Shown piece by piece: positions 1 through 7,135 of a stretch of DNA of 15,213 nt. The stretch comes from Candidatus Shapirobacteria bacterium (GTDB lineage: Bacteria > Patescibacteriota > Microgenomatia > UBA12405): the NCBI GenBank assembly GCA_023245435.1, contig JAHFKH010000003.1, forward strand, positions 1 to 15,213. The letters are read 5' to 3'. The first letter of the stretch is position 1. Every line of letters begins with the position of its first letter. Position numbers and translations under genes: made by a program. The notes below the pieces were generated by a model. That model searched no databases. It was not told the origin of the DNA and saw only the letters and a program-made list of their open reading frames with translations.

Positions 1-1
1 A

Positions 2-75
2 GGGCATGTAGCTCAGCTGGTTAGAGCACCGATCTTATAGGTCGGGGGTCCATAGTTCGAATCTATGCATGCCTA
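2..75 (+). tRNA. tRNA-Ile (anticodon UAU)
   Basis: A full cloverleaf can be drawn: acceptor GGGCATG (2-8) with CATGCCT (68-74, first pair G-U), D stem GCTC/GAGC, anticodon stem CCGAT/GTCGG around the loop CTTATAG, a 5-nt variable loop and T arm CATAG-TTCGAAT-CTATG. The anticodon at 36-38 is TAT, which reads the AUA codon. Bacteria usually read AUA with a CAU tRNA modified by TilS, so this isoacceptor is uncommon. The 3' CCA is not encoded (A75 is followed by CTT) and must be added by a nucleotidyltransferase. Confidence 0.93.
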
Positions 76-82
76 CTTGATT

Positions 83-304
83 TTAGTCAGTGGGAAAAAT
101 TTTATTTCCTGCTTCAGTTAAAAGATCGGTTGCTCTGATAAAAGATTCATCTGATAACTCACGAGGAGTACCATCTGGATTGAACAACACATTAATCCCA
201 AGAGCGAGGCGACGATAATCTATCTCTATTTCAGCGGTTCCCCTGTTTTTTTGATGGGCAAGTGTTGAATCGCCTTTTTTAAAAATTAGTGGAATTATTG
301 ACAT
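83..304 (-). CDS. Small hypothetical protein (73 aa)
   Basis: I do not recognise a family. From the ATG at 304 the product is 73 aa, soluble and mixed in charge, with no membrane segment; its second half (N-P-D-G-T-P-R-E-L-S-D-E-S-F) looks like genuine protein sequence. An in-frame ATG at 343 would lie inside the terminator hairpin of the upstream tRNA-Met, so the internal ATG is preferred. No Shine-Dalgarno sequence is visible; a TAAAAT box lies 8 nt before the ATG. The stop lies only 7 nt from the 3' end of the opposite-strand tRNA-Ile. It could still be a chance frame. Confidence 0.5.
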   Translation of the reverse strand: MSIIPLIFKKGDSTLAHQKNRGTAEIEIDYRRLALGINVLFNPDGTPRELSDESFIRATDLLTEAGNKIFPTD

Positions 305-329
305 ATTGTTGTATTTTAATATAAATAAC

Positions 330-352
330 AAAAAAGCCCCCATAAAGGGGAC
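330..352 (-). terminator. Rho-independent terminator of tRNA-Met
   Basis: Read on the minus strand, GTCCCC pairs with GGGGGC (one U-G pair) around a 5-nt loop and is followed by six T. It lies 11 nt downstream of the tRNA-Met 3' end, where a terminator would be expected. Confidence 0.85.
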
Positions 353-363
353 AATTTTGTATG

Positions 364-433
364 TTGCGGAGCCTGGAGTTGAACCAGGTCTGTCAGATTA
401 TGAGCCTGACGTGCAGCCGTACACTACCCCGCA
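364..433 (-). tRNA. tRNA-Met (anticodon CAU), elongator type
   Basis: On the minus strand, acceptor TGCGGGG pairs with CTCCGCA (U1-A72, one G-U pair), the D arm is GTGT/GCAC with a short 6-nt loop, and the anticodon stem TCAGG/TCTGA carries the loop CTCATAA, so the anticodon is CAT. The T arm is CCTGG-TTCAACT-CCAGG. The anticodon stem lacks the three G-C pairs of initiator tRNA, so this is an elongator. A CAU tRNA could in principle be the TilS-modified Ile isoacceptor, but the UAU tRNA-Ile at 2-75 makes that less necessary. The total is 70 nt and CCA is not encoded. Confidence 0.92.
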
Positions 434-465
434 TATAGTTTTAAAGAACGATTAGAAGTATATCA

Positions 466-642
466 CTACTTTAGTGCCGACTCTAGCGCTTGATTTCGGG
501 CTTGGAGATGATTTAATTTGGCTTCAAGTTGAAGCAGTGAAGCCTGAGCCGAACGAATGACAACAACTTGGTGATAGATACCCAACAGAGTTGAAAATAT
601 AAAAAAACAGAGAATAATCCGAATTATAAGGTTTTTTATCAT
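466..642 (-). CDS. FtsL/DivIC-like membrane coiled-coil protein (58 aa)
   Basis: A short gene from ATG 642 to TAG 466. Residues 5-27 form one hydrophobic span after a short basic N-terminus (MIKNLIIR). Residues 31-58 are a charged, Leu/Ala-rich helix (LLQLEAKLNHLQARNQALES) with a clear heptad pattern. A short cytoplasmic tail, one membrane span and an outward-facing coiled coil is the architecture of the septum proteins FtsL and DivIC, which help recruit cell-wall synthases during division. Known members are usually 90-130 aa, so this is a minimal version, and the assignment rests on architecture only. It lies upstream of tRNA-Met on the same strand and divergent from the recombinase gene. 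Confidence 0.65.
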   Translation of the reverse strand: MIKNLIIRIILCFFIFSTLLGIYHQVVVIRSAQASLLQLEAKLNHLQARNQALESALK

Positions 643-701
643 AAAAGGTTGTTTTACGACCTAATTAATGGTACTATAAGATAATTTTTGAATATAAATA
701 A

Positions 702-1565
702 ATGATCTCACTAAATGATGCACTAAACCAGTTTAGCAAATCCCTGACTTCAAAGGGAAAATCGATTAATACTGTCGTGGCTTATAAAGGCGATATTAAC
801 CAGTTAATTCGATTTTTGTCTGACAAAGAAAAGATTGATACGATTGAGTCAATTACGGTTAAAAATATTGAAAATTTTAAGAAAGATTTGACGGATAATG
901 GCTATACTGCCAAGTCAATTTCTCGTAAATTAAATTCAATTAAAAACTTTTTTTCATATTTAAAAATTGAAGGTAAATGTGAAATTGATCCTTCAACTGA
1001 AGTCAAACATCCAAAATATGAAAATGAAGCTCCAAAGATTTTAAAAGCAGTAGAATACCGATCTTTGCGTGATGCTTGTCGCAATGACATTCGAGCTTCA
1101 GCAATTGTAGAACTTATGTTACAGGCTGGTTTGAGAATTAAAGAAATTGAAAATATGAAAATGAGTGATGTCAAAGATAATGAAGTGATGATTGAAAGTT
1201 ATGAAAGTCACCCAACTCGAACTGTACCTTTAAATAATTCGGCTAAAACTGCATTAAAAAGATATATTGAAGAAATTAGAGTGGAAAGTAAAAGCAAAAA
1301 TGTTTTTATTACTAAAACCGGAAGAATTTTATTGGCGCGAAATATTCGAAGCTTACTTGATCGATATTTTACTAAAGCCGATATTAAGGATATAAAAGTC
1401 AATGATTTGCGAAATACCTTTATTGTGTACCAATTAAAATCAGGAGTACCAATTGATGTGGTGTCACAAGTGGTGGGTCATAAACGAATTTCCACTACCG
1501 AAAAATATTTGGAATTGATTGATAATAAAGAAGAAACTAAAGGAATTAAATTAAAAGAATTATAA
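702..1565 (+). CDS. Xer-like tyrosine recombinase with atypical active site
   Basis: A 287-aa tyrosine recombinase/integrase, close to the usual 290-310 aa of XerC/XerD. Residues 1-90 resemble the N-terminal SAM-like core-binding domain (S-I-N-T-V-V-A-Y-K-G-D-I). The catalytic domain follows: Arg145 in Q-A-G-L-R-I-K-E-I, the box V-N-D-L-R-N-T-F with Arg237, V-V-G-H-K-R with His260, and the nucleophile Tyr269 in S-T-T-E-K-Y. Two catalytic positions differ from Xer: the first His of H-x-x-R is Asn234, and the beta-hairpin that normally holds the catalytic Lys reads E-S-H-P-T-R-T-V-P-L without Lys. Strand cleavage is chemically plausible but may be slow or specialised. Its last codons lie within a 30-bp sequence repeated at 1901. 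No Shine-Dalgarno sequence precedes ATG 702. Confidence 0.88.
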   Translation: MISLNDALNQFSKSLTSKGKSINTVVAYKGDINQLIRFLSDKEKIDTIESITVKNIENFKKDLTDNGYTAKSISRKLNSIKNFFSYLKIEGKCEIDPSTEVKHPKYENEAPKILKAVEYRSLRDACRNDIRASAIVELMLQAGLRIKEIENMKMSDVKDNEVMIESYESHPTRTVPLNNSAKTALKRYIEEIRVESKSKNVFITKTGRILLARNIRSLLDRYFTKADIKDIKVNDLRNTFIVYQLKSGVPIDVVSQVVGHKRISTTEKYLELIDNKEETKGIKLKEL

Positions 1566-1579
1566 ATTAATTTAAAAAT
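1550..1579 (+). repeat. 30-bp direct repeat, copy 1 (end of recombinase gene)
   Basis: This is identical base for base to 1901-1930. It covers the last five codons and stop of the recombinase and runs to the second base of the next gene's start codon. It forms most of an inverted repeat with 9-bp arms, TTAAATTAA (1546-1554) and TTAATTTAA (1567-1575), around a 12-bp spacer. Confidence 0.9.
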
Positions 1580-1889
1580 GGTAGATAAGGATTTAACTCA
1601 AAAATATTTTTGCATAGCTAATGATGGTGGAGGTTGTTTATTTAAATTAATGTGTGGACCGCATAAAAATGAAACCAATAGCAGCGAGATACCAATTTGT
1701 CGTACAGGTGCTAGATTATTAGCTAACTTAGCTGAAGATTATTATCCTAAGATGAGTTATACAATTGAACCAAGTTCTGATTCACCAGAAATTAGGCTCA
1801 ATTTAATAAAAGAACCTTCAAAAGAGATAATGGCTTTTATCGAAAATGGGGAAATTAAAAGACGTATTATATTTAATTATTTTGCGTAG
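1578..1889 (+). CDS. Hypothetical Cys-containing protein (103 aa), flanked by repeats
   Basis: No family is recognised. The 103-aa product is soluble, with Cys at 12, 20, 26 and 41 in its first half (G-G-G-C-L-F-K-L-M-C-G-P-H, then P-I-C-R-T), which could bind a metal. The second half is helix-friendly then strand-like (G-A-R-L-L-A-N-L-A-E-D). It starts 12 nt after the recombinase stop with no Shine-Dalgarno sequence and is co-directional with it. The gene lies between two identical 30-bp copies, as expected if it was inserted or if the flank was duplicated. Confidence 0.6.
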   Translation: MVDKDLTQKYFCIANDGGGCLFKLMCGPHKNETNSSEIPICRTGARLLANLAEDYYPKMSYTIEPSSDSPEIRLNLIKEPSKEIMAFIENGEIKRRIIFNYFA

Positions 1890-1900
1890 ATTTATCCAAT

Positions 1901-1930
1901 ATTAAAAGAATTATAAATTAATTTAAAAAT
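1901..1930 (+). repeat. 30-bp direct repeat, copy 2
   Basis: A perfect copy of 1550-1579, offset by 351 bp. Here it is non-coding, although it carries the last codons of the recombinase. The left arm of the inverted repeat is only partly kept: the bases before it read CCAAT instead of AATTA. Confidence 0.9.
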
Positions 1931-1933
1931 ATA

Positions 1934-2122
1934 ATGGCAAATATTAAAATTGAAAAACCGTGCGAGCATTTAGTTACTATGGAACATTACGGTGATTTAT
2001 GTACTCGAGAGGTTGACGTTCCCCCAGATAGAGCATGTCTATCTTGTACGTTATATTTAAAACCAGTTGATCAAACACCAAAAACAGAAGTTGATAAAGT
2101 AATTGAAACTAATTTTTTATAA
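1934..2122 (+). CDS. Small four-Cys protein (62 aa)
   Basis: A 62-aa protein of unknown function. Cys10 and His12 (K-P-C-E-H), Cys23 (D-L-C-T) and the pair Cys35/Cys38 (R-A-C-L-S-C) give a C-x12-C-x11-C-x2-C spacing that could hold one zinc ion. The tail from residue 44 is charged and probably flexible. It starts 3 nt after repeat copy 2. Its stop is part of the palindrome TTATAA, shared with the stop of the convergent ATPase gene. It may be co-transcribed with the recombinase and the 103-aa gene. Confidence 0.6.
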   Translation: MANIKIEKPCEHLVTMEHYGDLCTREVDVPPDRACLSCTLYLKPVDQTPKTEVDKVIETNFL

Positions 2123-4450
2123 TCTGGCGCGTTTGGCAATATCGGATTCAACGATGGCGAGTGGTCGACCATATTTAAGTGACGAGAGTTTTTTAATCAT
2201 TTCCGCCATTTTGGGATTACCTGGCTTTTTCTTTTCGGCAGCAGCAACACTAATGGAAAATGGAGGTTTGGGGGTACCATTAATTAAAGTTTTTAAGTAA
2301 ATTTCGCCTGTCCCTAGGTTTAATAAATCATGTTCACCAAAGGTGGGTTGAAATTGGTGGCTCAAAAATCCAGCATCAGAAATACCGACTCGAAACGAAC
2401 AAATTGAACCAACGTTACCAAAAACAGCATTTTTGACTTCTTCGTCCATTTGGGAAACGAATTGATTGGCGACCGTTAAATTTAAATGATATTTACGGGC
2501 TTCAGATAAAATAATGGCAAAATCTTGGGTGGCAAAATTTTGAAATTCATCGACATATAAATAAAAATCGCGACGAAGAGCCTCCGGAGTATCTTGTCGA
2601 CTCATAGCAGCAATTAAAATTTTGGGGATTAACACTAGACCTAAAAATGCAGAATTTTCCTCCCCTATCGTACCCTTGGCTAAATTAATAATTAAAATTT
2701 TGCCTTCGTCCATGGCTTGTCTAAAATTAAATGATGAAGTTGATTGACCAATAATATTTCGCATCATGGTATTGGTAATAAAACGGCCAAATTTGGAAAC
2801 GATATAATCTAGCACTTCTGATTTGTGGAAATCATTGGTTTGAGCAATTTGATCGGTCCAATAACGCCTAACCATAGGATCTTTTACCTTGGGTAATAAA
2901 TATTGAACATAAGATGGATCGGTTAAACAACGAACAATTTCAATAAATGTAGCACCGGGCTCGGACATGACCGTTAACATAATATTGCGAATAGCGTGTT
3001 CAAACCTCGGCCCCACTATACCAGTTTTGTACGGATCGTAAAGTTTGTACATCAAATTGATGATTGATGAAGTCACAAAATCTTTTTGATCATCTCGATC
3101 ACATTCCATCACATTGAAACCCATGGGGCGTTCGGTTTGGGAGGGATCAAAATAAATAACATCATCAACGCGTTCGGGGGGGATACGTTCCAAAATACTT
3201 TCATAGGTATCGTGAGGATCGATAAAACAAACCCCTTTGCCGGCTTTAATATCTTGCAGGGCCATATCGGCCAATAACCAAGATTTTCCCACACCAGTTT
3301 GTCCCACAATATAAAAATGTCGTTGACGATCGGAATCGGTCATGCAAAATTTGGTATCAACACCGCGATAAATATTGTCACCAATATATAATCCGGTTTG
3401 AGGAGAATCGGGTGGTGCCGCGGCTTTTTTAGCTTTTAGCCAATGGATATTGGGGGTTTCAATTGATTTATTGGGTAAATGAAAAATTGAAGCAATTTCG
3501 TCCACTGATAAAATTGTTTTATTTTTATGCCAATAAATTACGGGGTATTTATAAACAAAATCGTCGACAAAAAATGAATTTAAATGAATTTTGCGACCGG
3601 AAAGTTTGTTCCACGATGATTCAAATTGAGTAAAACAAGCTTTTAAATTGCCCATGTTTCGCTTGGAAATGTCGGCCGTCGGCGCAATAGAAATAAGTCT
3701 TAAGGCAGTTTCAAAACCGGTTCTACCTGATTTATTTTCTATAGCTTCAAGTTGGCGAGCATCAACTTTGTAGCTAGCTTTTTCAGCATTACTTTCTGCT
3801 TTTTTGGTTGAAGAAATAAAACCCCGACCAGCCCGAGACCATGACCCATCCGTCGGGCTTAAAACCATTTGAACTGCCATAGTTTCACCAACTGCTAGTT
3901 TTGATAATACCGAAGTTATGGAAGAAAGTGGATCGGTAGGGATTTCTTTGTAAGTTTTTAAAGGATAAAAAGGAGTCTTTTTGAGACCTAACCAAGCATA
4001 ATCAACATGACCACTTTCAAAAAAAATATTTGGTTCATCAACAGGACGAATGTCGGCTCCGGCATAAACGCTGTAAAATTGTTTTTCAACTAAATCTTGA
4101 TATTTTTTGGGAATACTAATATAAAATTTAATATCATCGTGAGTTCCAATAATTTCTAGGGAAAAAGAAGGCTGAGCTTGAAATCGAGACAGAAATTTAA
4201 ATTTGGGAGATTTGTATAAGGTACCAAGTGAAGCCAAAATATTTTCAGTAGCGTCAATTTTAATTTCATTGTCTTGGGGTACAGCAACTAATAAGGTAAC
4301 CAAATCGAGTGATCGTTTTTCTCTGTCTTTCCAGCGATACCATAGTGTAAAAAAATAAAATAAAACCCAAAGTAAAATAAAAACAAAAACACTAGAAATA
4401 GCGAGACTAAGATAACCCATAAAAGTAGTAACAATAGTTTCAGGAATCAT
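2117..4450 (-). CDS. Membrane-anchored VirD4/HerA-like DNA-translocating ATPase
   Basis: A 777-aa protein with an N-terminal membrane span at about 14-37, a cytoplasmic domain at about 45-340 resembling N-terminal regions of type-IV-secretion-like ATPases, and a RecA-like motor. Walker A is G-Q-T-G-V-G-K-S (383-390, Lys389), followed by V-C-F-I-D-P-H-D (407-414). Walker B is Y-L-Y-V-D-E-F (630-636), and A-N-Q-F (671-674) is the sensor region typical of TraG/VirD4/HerA proteins. Such motors move DNA or protein through a membrane channel; family members are common in CPR genomes. No VirB4, VirB6 or pilin gene is visible here. ATG 4450 overlaps the upstream 120-aa gene by 11 nt, suggesting translational coupling. 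The cargo is unknown. Confidence 0.85.
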   Translation of the reverse strand: MIPETIVTTFMGYLSLAISSVFVFILLWVLFYFFTLWYRWKDREKRSLDLVTLLVAVPQDNEIKIDATENILASLGTLYKSPKFKFLSRFQAQPSFSLEIIGTHDDIKFYISIPKKYQDLVEKQFYSVYAGADIRPVDEPNIFFESGHVDYAWLGLKKTPFYPLKTYKEIPTDPLSSITSVLSKLAVGETMAVQMVLSPTDGSWSRAGRGFISSTKKAESNAEKASYKVDARQLEAIENKSGRTGFETALRLISIAPTADISKRNMGNLKACFTQFESSWNKLSGRKIHLNSFFVDDFVYKYPVIYWHKNKTILSVDEIASIFHLPNKSIETPNIHWLKAKKAAAPPDSPQTGLYIGDNIYRGVDTKFCMTDSDRQRHFYIVGQTGVGKSWLLADMALQDIKAGKGVCFIDPHDTYESILERIPPERVDDVIYFDPSQTERPMGFNVMECDRDDQKDFVTSSIINLMYKLYDPYKTGIVGPRFEHAIRNIMLTVMSEPGATFIEIVRCLTDPSYVQYLLPKVKDPMVRRYWTDQIAQTNDFHKSEVLDYIVSKFGRFITNTMMRNIIGQSTSSFNFRQAMDEGKILIINLAKGTIGEENSAFLGLVLIPKILIAAMSRQDTPEALRRDFYLYVDEFQNFATQDFAIILSEARKYHLNLTVANQFVSQMDEEVKNAVFGNVGSICSFRVGISDAGFLSHQFQPTFGEHDLLNLGTGEIYLKTLINGTPKPPFSISVAAAEKKKPGNPKMAEMIKKLSSLKYGRPLAIVESDIAKRARL

Positions 4451-4802
4451 CAGGTTTAAAGGAAATATTCCCTTCTTTTAATTTTATCTCACGAAATAAA
4501 AATTTAGATAACCACAAACCAACATCATCAATACGTTTTTTAAAACCTGATACAAAAGTTGTTCGGGTGATTGGTAAAACAATTTTTGGATTTGTAGAAA
4601 CTGATGGTGTTAATTGAGGTTGACCGTTTGGATCAAAGGTTGGAGTGGCAGCTGGTGGCTGTTCCATTCTTTGTAAAAAAGATCGAAGCTCGGGGGGAAC
4701 GGGTGCTTCTTTTTTTTGATCAACAATTTCTCGGGGAAGAACCGGCTTTGTTTCAGCCGATATCTCGGGAGTGGATTTTAAAGTTTCATTGATGTCGGCC
4801 AT
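4440..4802 (-). CDS. Pro-rich hypothetical partner of the ATPase (120 aa)
   Basis: No family is recognised. The N-terminal 75 residues are rich in Pro, Glu, Thr and Lys and probably disordered; the C-terminal 45 (F-V-S-G-F-K-K-R-I-D-D-V-G-L-W-L-S-K-F-L-F) form an amphipathic, membrane-proximal-looking helix. It has no clear membrane span or signal peptide. The start is set at ATG 4802 because TATACT ends 6 nt before it; an in-frame ATG at 4844 would add 14 residues and reach to 4 nt from the divergent gene. The stop (TGA) overlaps the ATPase start, so the two proteins are probably made together and may interact. Confidence 0.65.
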   Translation of the reverse strand: MADINETLKSTPEISAETKPVLPREIVDQKKEAPVPPELRSFLQRMEQPPAATPTFDPNGQPQLTPSVSTNPKIVLPITRTTFVSGFKKRIDDVGLWLSKFLFREIKLKEGNISFKPDDS

Positions 4803-4808
4803 TGAAAT

Positions 4809-4814
4809 AGTATA
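4809..4814 (-). promoter_or_regulatory. -10 box (TATACT) of the 120-aa/ATPase operon
   Basis: TATACT on the minus strand ends 6 nt before ATG 4802, placing transcription start at or next to the start codon. The best -35 candidate is TTGATG at a long 20-nt spacing, so -35 support is weak. Confidence 0.55.
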
Positions 4815-4848
4815 GCTTAATTTAAATGTAGTATCATCAAACATATCT

Positions 4849-5898
4849 ATGCAAAAACAAGATTTTTTGGAAATACTAAAAAATTATAGGGATTTAATTT
4901 CGCCAACGGTGATTAAGTATGTAACAGATTCACTAAAGTTTCCAAAATATTGTCAAATTGAGACAAAATATCAAAATTTAATAAACTTTCAAGAAAATTT
5001 AATTTTGGAATATCCTAAAAGATTAGGAAAATATTTAAGACCAACATTGTTGATGTCAACGGCTTTGGCGATGGGAACAACAAAAGAAGAGGCAATACTT
5101 GGTGCTGCGGCAATGCAGTTATCCGAAGAGTGGATATTAATTCACGATGATATTGAAGATGATTCGGAACAGCGTCGTGGTTTACCAACACTCCAAAAAA
5201 TTTATGGGGTGCCATTGGCAATAAATGCAGGTGACGCACTTCAGGTAATTATGTGGAAGATGATTGGAGATATTGATAATAAAAAAATTTTTGAAGAATT
5301 TTATCAACTTCTTAATCGGACAACTTTGGGACAAACAATTGATATTAAGTGGAATCAGGAAAATAAAATGGATATTACCGATGATGATGTTTATTTGATA
5401 CTCGAAAGCAAAACCTGTTATTACACAATTTCGGGACCGATGAGATTGGGAGCTATTATGGCGGGGGCAAATAACCAAGAACTAGATATTATATATAAAT
5501 TTGGTCTAAATTTGGGACGATCTTTTCAAATAATTGATGATATTTTAGATATTACCACTGATTTTGCGGGACAAAAAAAGCAGAAATATAATGATATTTA
5601 TGAAGGTAAAAGAACTATTCCCCTATCGCATTTATTAAAAAGGGCAAGCTCTGACGAGTCAATAGAAATTACTAATATTTTGGCAAAAAGTAGAAATGAA
5701 AAAACTGAAGAGGAGGTACTAAGAATTATTGAATTAATGAAAAAATATAAATCAATTGAATCTGCCAAAGAATTGGCAATCAAATTTTCACAAGAAGCCA
5801 AGGCAATATTAAAAAACGAAATGCCTTTTATCAGAGTCTCGCCATATCGAGAACAGTTGGAAAGTGCGATTGATTTTATTGTGAATCGAGACCATTAA
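4849..5898 (+). CDS. Polyprenyl (geranylgeranyl/farnesyl-type) diphosphate synthase
   Basis: A 349-aa trans-isoprenyl diphosphate synthase, which condenses isopentenyl diphosphate onto an allylic diphosphate. The first Asp-rich motif is H-D-D-I-E-D-D with R-R-G (D100, D101, D104; 109-111) and the second is I-I-D-D-I-L-D (D230, D231, D234). The substrate-binding G-K-Y-L-R-P (60-65) and S-K-T (187-189) are present. Trp95 lies five residues before the first Asp, where a bulky aromatic residue limits chain length in short-chain enzymes; there is no two-residue insertion in the first motif as in bacterial FPP synthase IspA. I infer a C15-C20 product, but a longer one is possible. It is divergent from the 120-aa gene and 17 nt upstream of the MFS gene. 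Confidence 0.9.
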   Translation: MQKQDFLEILKNYRDLISPTVIKYVTDSLKFPKYCQIETKYQNLINFQENLILEYPKRLGKYLRPTLLMSTALAMGTTKEEAILGAAAMQLSEEWILIHDDIEDDSEQRRGLPTLQKIYGVPLAINAGDALQVIMWKMIGDIDNKKIFEEFYQLLNRTTLGQTIDIKWNQENKMDITDDDVYLILESKTCYYTISGPMRLGAIMAGANNQELDIIYKFGLNLGRSFQIIDDILDITTDFAGQKKQKYNDIYEGKRTIPLSHLLKRASSDESIEITNILAKSRNEKTEEEVLRIIELMKKYKSIESAKELAIKFSQEAKAILKNEMPFIRVSPYREQLESAIDFIVNRDH

Positions 5899-5903
5899 TT
5901 TGC

Positions 5904-5909
5904 TAATCT
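5904..5909 (+). promoter_or_regulatory. Possible -10 box (TAATCT) of the MFS gene
   Basis: TAATCT ends 6 nt before ATG 5916, the same geometry as other starts in the window. The spacer TATATT is itself -10-like, so the exact box is uncertain. Confidence 0.35.
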
Positions 5910-5915
5910 TATATT

Positions 5916-7133
5916 ATGTTTACGACTCGGTATCATAAACTGTTGTTTTCGGTATCGCTGATGTTTTTCTTTTACACTTTGTTTGATGGAATATTGCTAT
6001 ATATTTTGCCAATAAAAATAACATCTTTGGGTTATTCCAAATCTCAAATGGGATTAATAATCGCTTTGAGTAATATTTTTGGAGCAATTTTTGATTTTCT
6101 GCTTGCCAAATTTATTACCAATACTAGTTATCGTCGATTATTTTTGGTGGTATATGCCTTGTGTTTTATTTATCCACTGTTAATTTGGTCGAGTAAAACT
6201 TTGCCACTATTTATTTTTTCAATGGCGGTATGGGGGTTATATGGCGATTTAAGTTCGTATGCGACTTTTGATTTTGTGTCACGTCGGTCGCGACCAAAGG
6301 AACATTGTAAAAGTTTTGGAGTAATAGGTATATTTAGAAGTTTGGGATATTTGATGGCACCAATTGTGGTAGGGATAATAACTTTGGAAGCAGTGACGTT
6401 TATGCCTTATTCAGTTGCAATTTTGGCCGTGTTTATGGCATTGTTTTTTTATGTATGGCTAGTGTCGCTATCACCAAAAAAAGATTCTCACCTGTATGAT
6501 CATAAAGCCAAATATCGCCATTTTAATTTTTTTGCTGAATATAAAATATTGCAGAAAGTGGCCAAGGTGTTGTTGCCGGTTTTATTTTTTAATGTTAGTT
6601 TAAATATTTTTGATTCGATGTTTTGGACAATTGGTCCAATTTTTTCGGAGTCATTTATTGGTTTCAAAAATTTTGGGTGGCTATTTATGTCGGCTTATAC
6701 TTTGCCAGTTTTGGTTATCAATTGGTTTATCAACCCGATCGTTTTAAAATTTGGTAAAAAGAAGACAGCTTTTGTATCTTTTTTTATTGGAGGACTGATA
6801 TTGTTACCAATTTGCTTGGTAACCAACCCAGTGGCAATAATTATTTTGGTTTTTATATCGTCTTTGGCCAATTCAATTGCTTGGCCGGCATTAGCAGGGG
6901 CGTATGCAGACTATATTTCTGAATCGCGATCTTATCAAAAAGAAATTGAAAGTTTGACTGATTTTACTTACAATATTGGATTTATCATTGGTCCAATATT
7001 GGGCGGAGTATTGGCTGATTTGGTGGGAATTAAAAATACTTTTTCAGTGTTGGCAACTTATTCGATGATAATTGTAATTATTTTATTGATGGTAACACCA
7101 AAACATATTAACGTAGTTTTACACCGAAAATAA
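5916..7133 (+). CDS. Major facilitator superfamily transporter
   Basis: A 405-aa polytopic membrane protein with about 12 hydrophobic spans in two halves, separated by a basic central loop (about 187-215). This is the size and layout of MFS carriers. Between spans 2 and 3 and in later cytoplasmic loops there are short basic patches (R-R-S-R-P-K near 123-128). Late in the protein, A-Y-A-D-Y-I-S-E-S-R-S-Y (about 328-339) precedes the last pair of spans. No feature identifies the substrate; drug or metabolite efflux is possible. It follows the polyprenyl synthase by 17 nt and converges on the lipoprotein gene with 2 nt between the stops. Confidence 0.85.
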   Translation: MFTTRYHKLLFSVSLMFFFYTLFDGILLYILPIKITSLGYSKSQMGLIIALSNIFGAIFDFLLAKFITNTSYRRLFLVVYALCFIYPLLIWSSKTLPLFIFSMAVWGLYGDLSSYATFDFVSRRSRPKEHCKSFGVIGIFRSLGYLMAPIVVGIITLEAVTFMPYSVAILAVFMALFFYVWLVSLSPKKDSHLYDHKAKYRHFNFFAEYKILQKVAKVLLPVLFFNVSLNIFDSMFWTIGPIFSESFIGFKNFGWLFMSAYTLPVLVINWFINPIVLKFGKKKTAFVSFFIGGLILLPICLVTNPVAIIILVFISSLANSIAWPALAGAYADYISESRSYQKEIESLTDFTYNIGFIIGPILGGVLADLVGIKNTFSVLATYSMIIVIILLMVTPKHINVVLHRK

Positions 7134-7135
7134 AA

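Noticed and set aside
305..343. Upstream ATG 343 for the small gene at 83-304
   Set aside because: The ATG falls inside the tRNA-Met terminator hairpin and would place the start of translation within it.
902..1402. Minus-strand frames opposite the recombinase, and similar frames opposite the prenyl synthase, ATPase and SDR genes
   Set aside because: They are shadows of strongly supported genes on the other strand, with no recognisable protein features.
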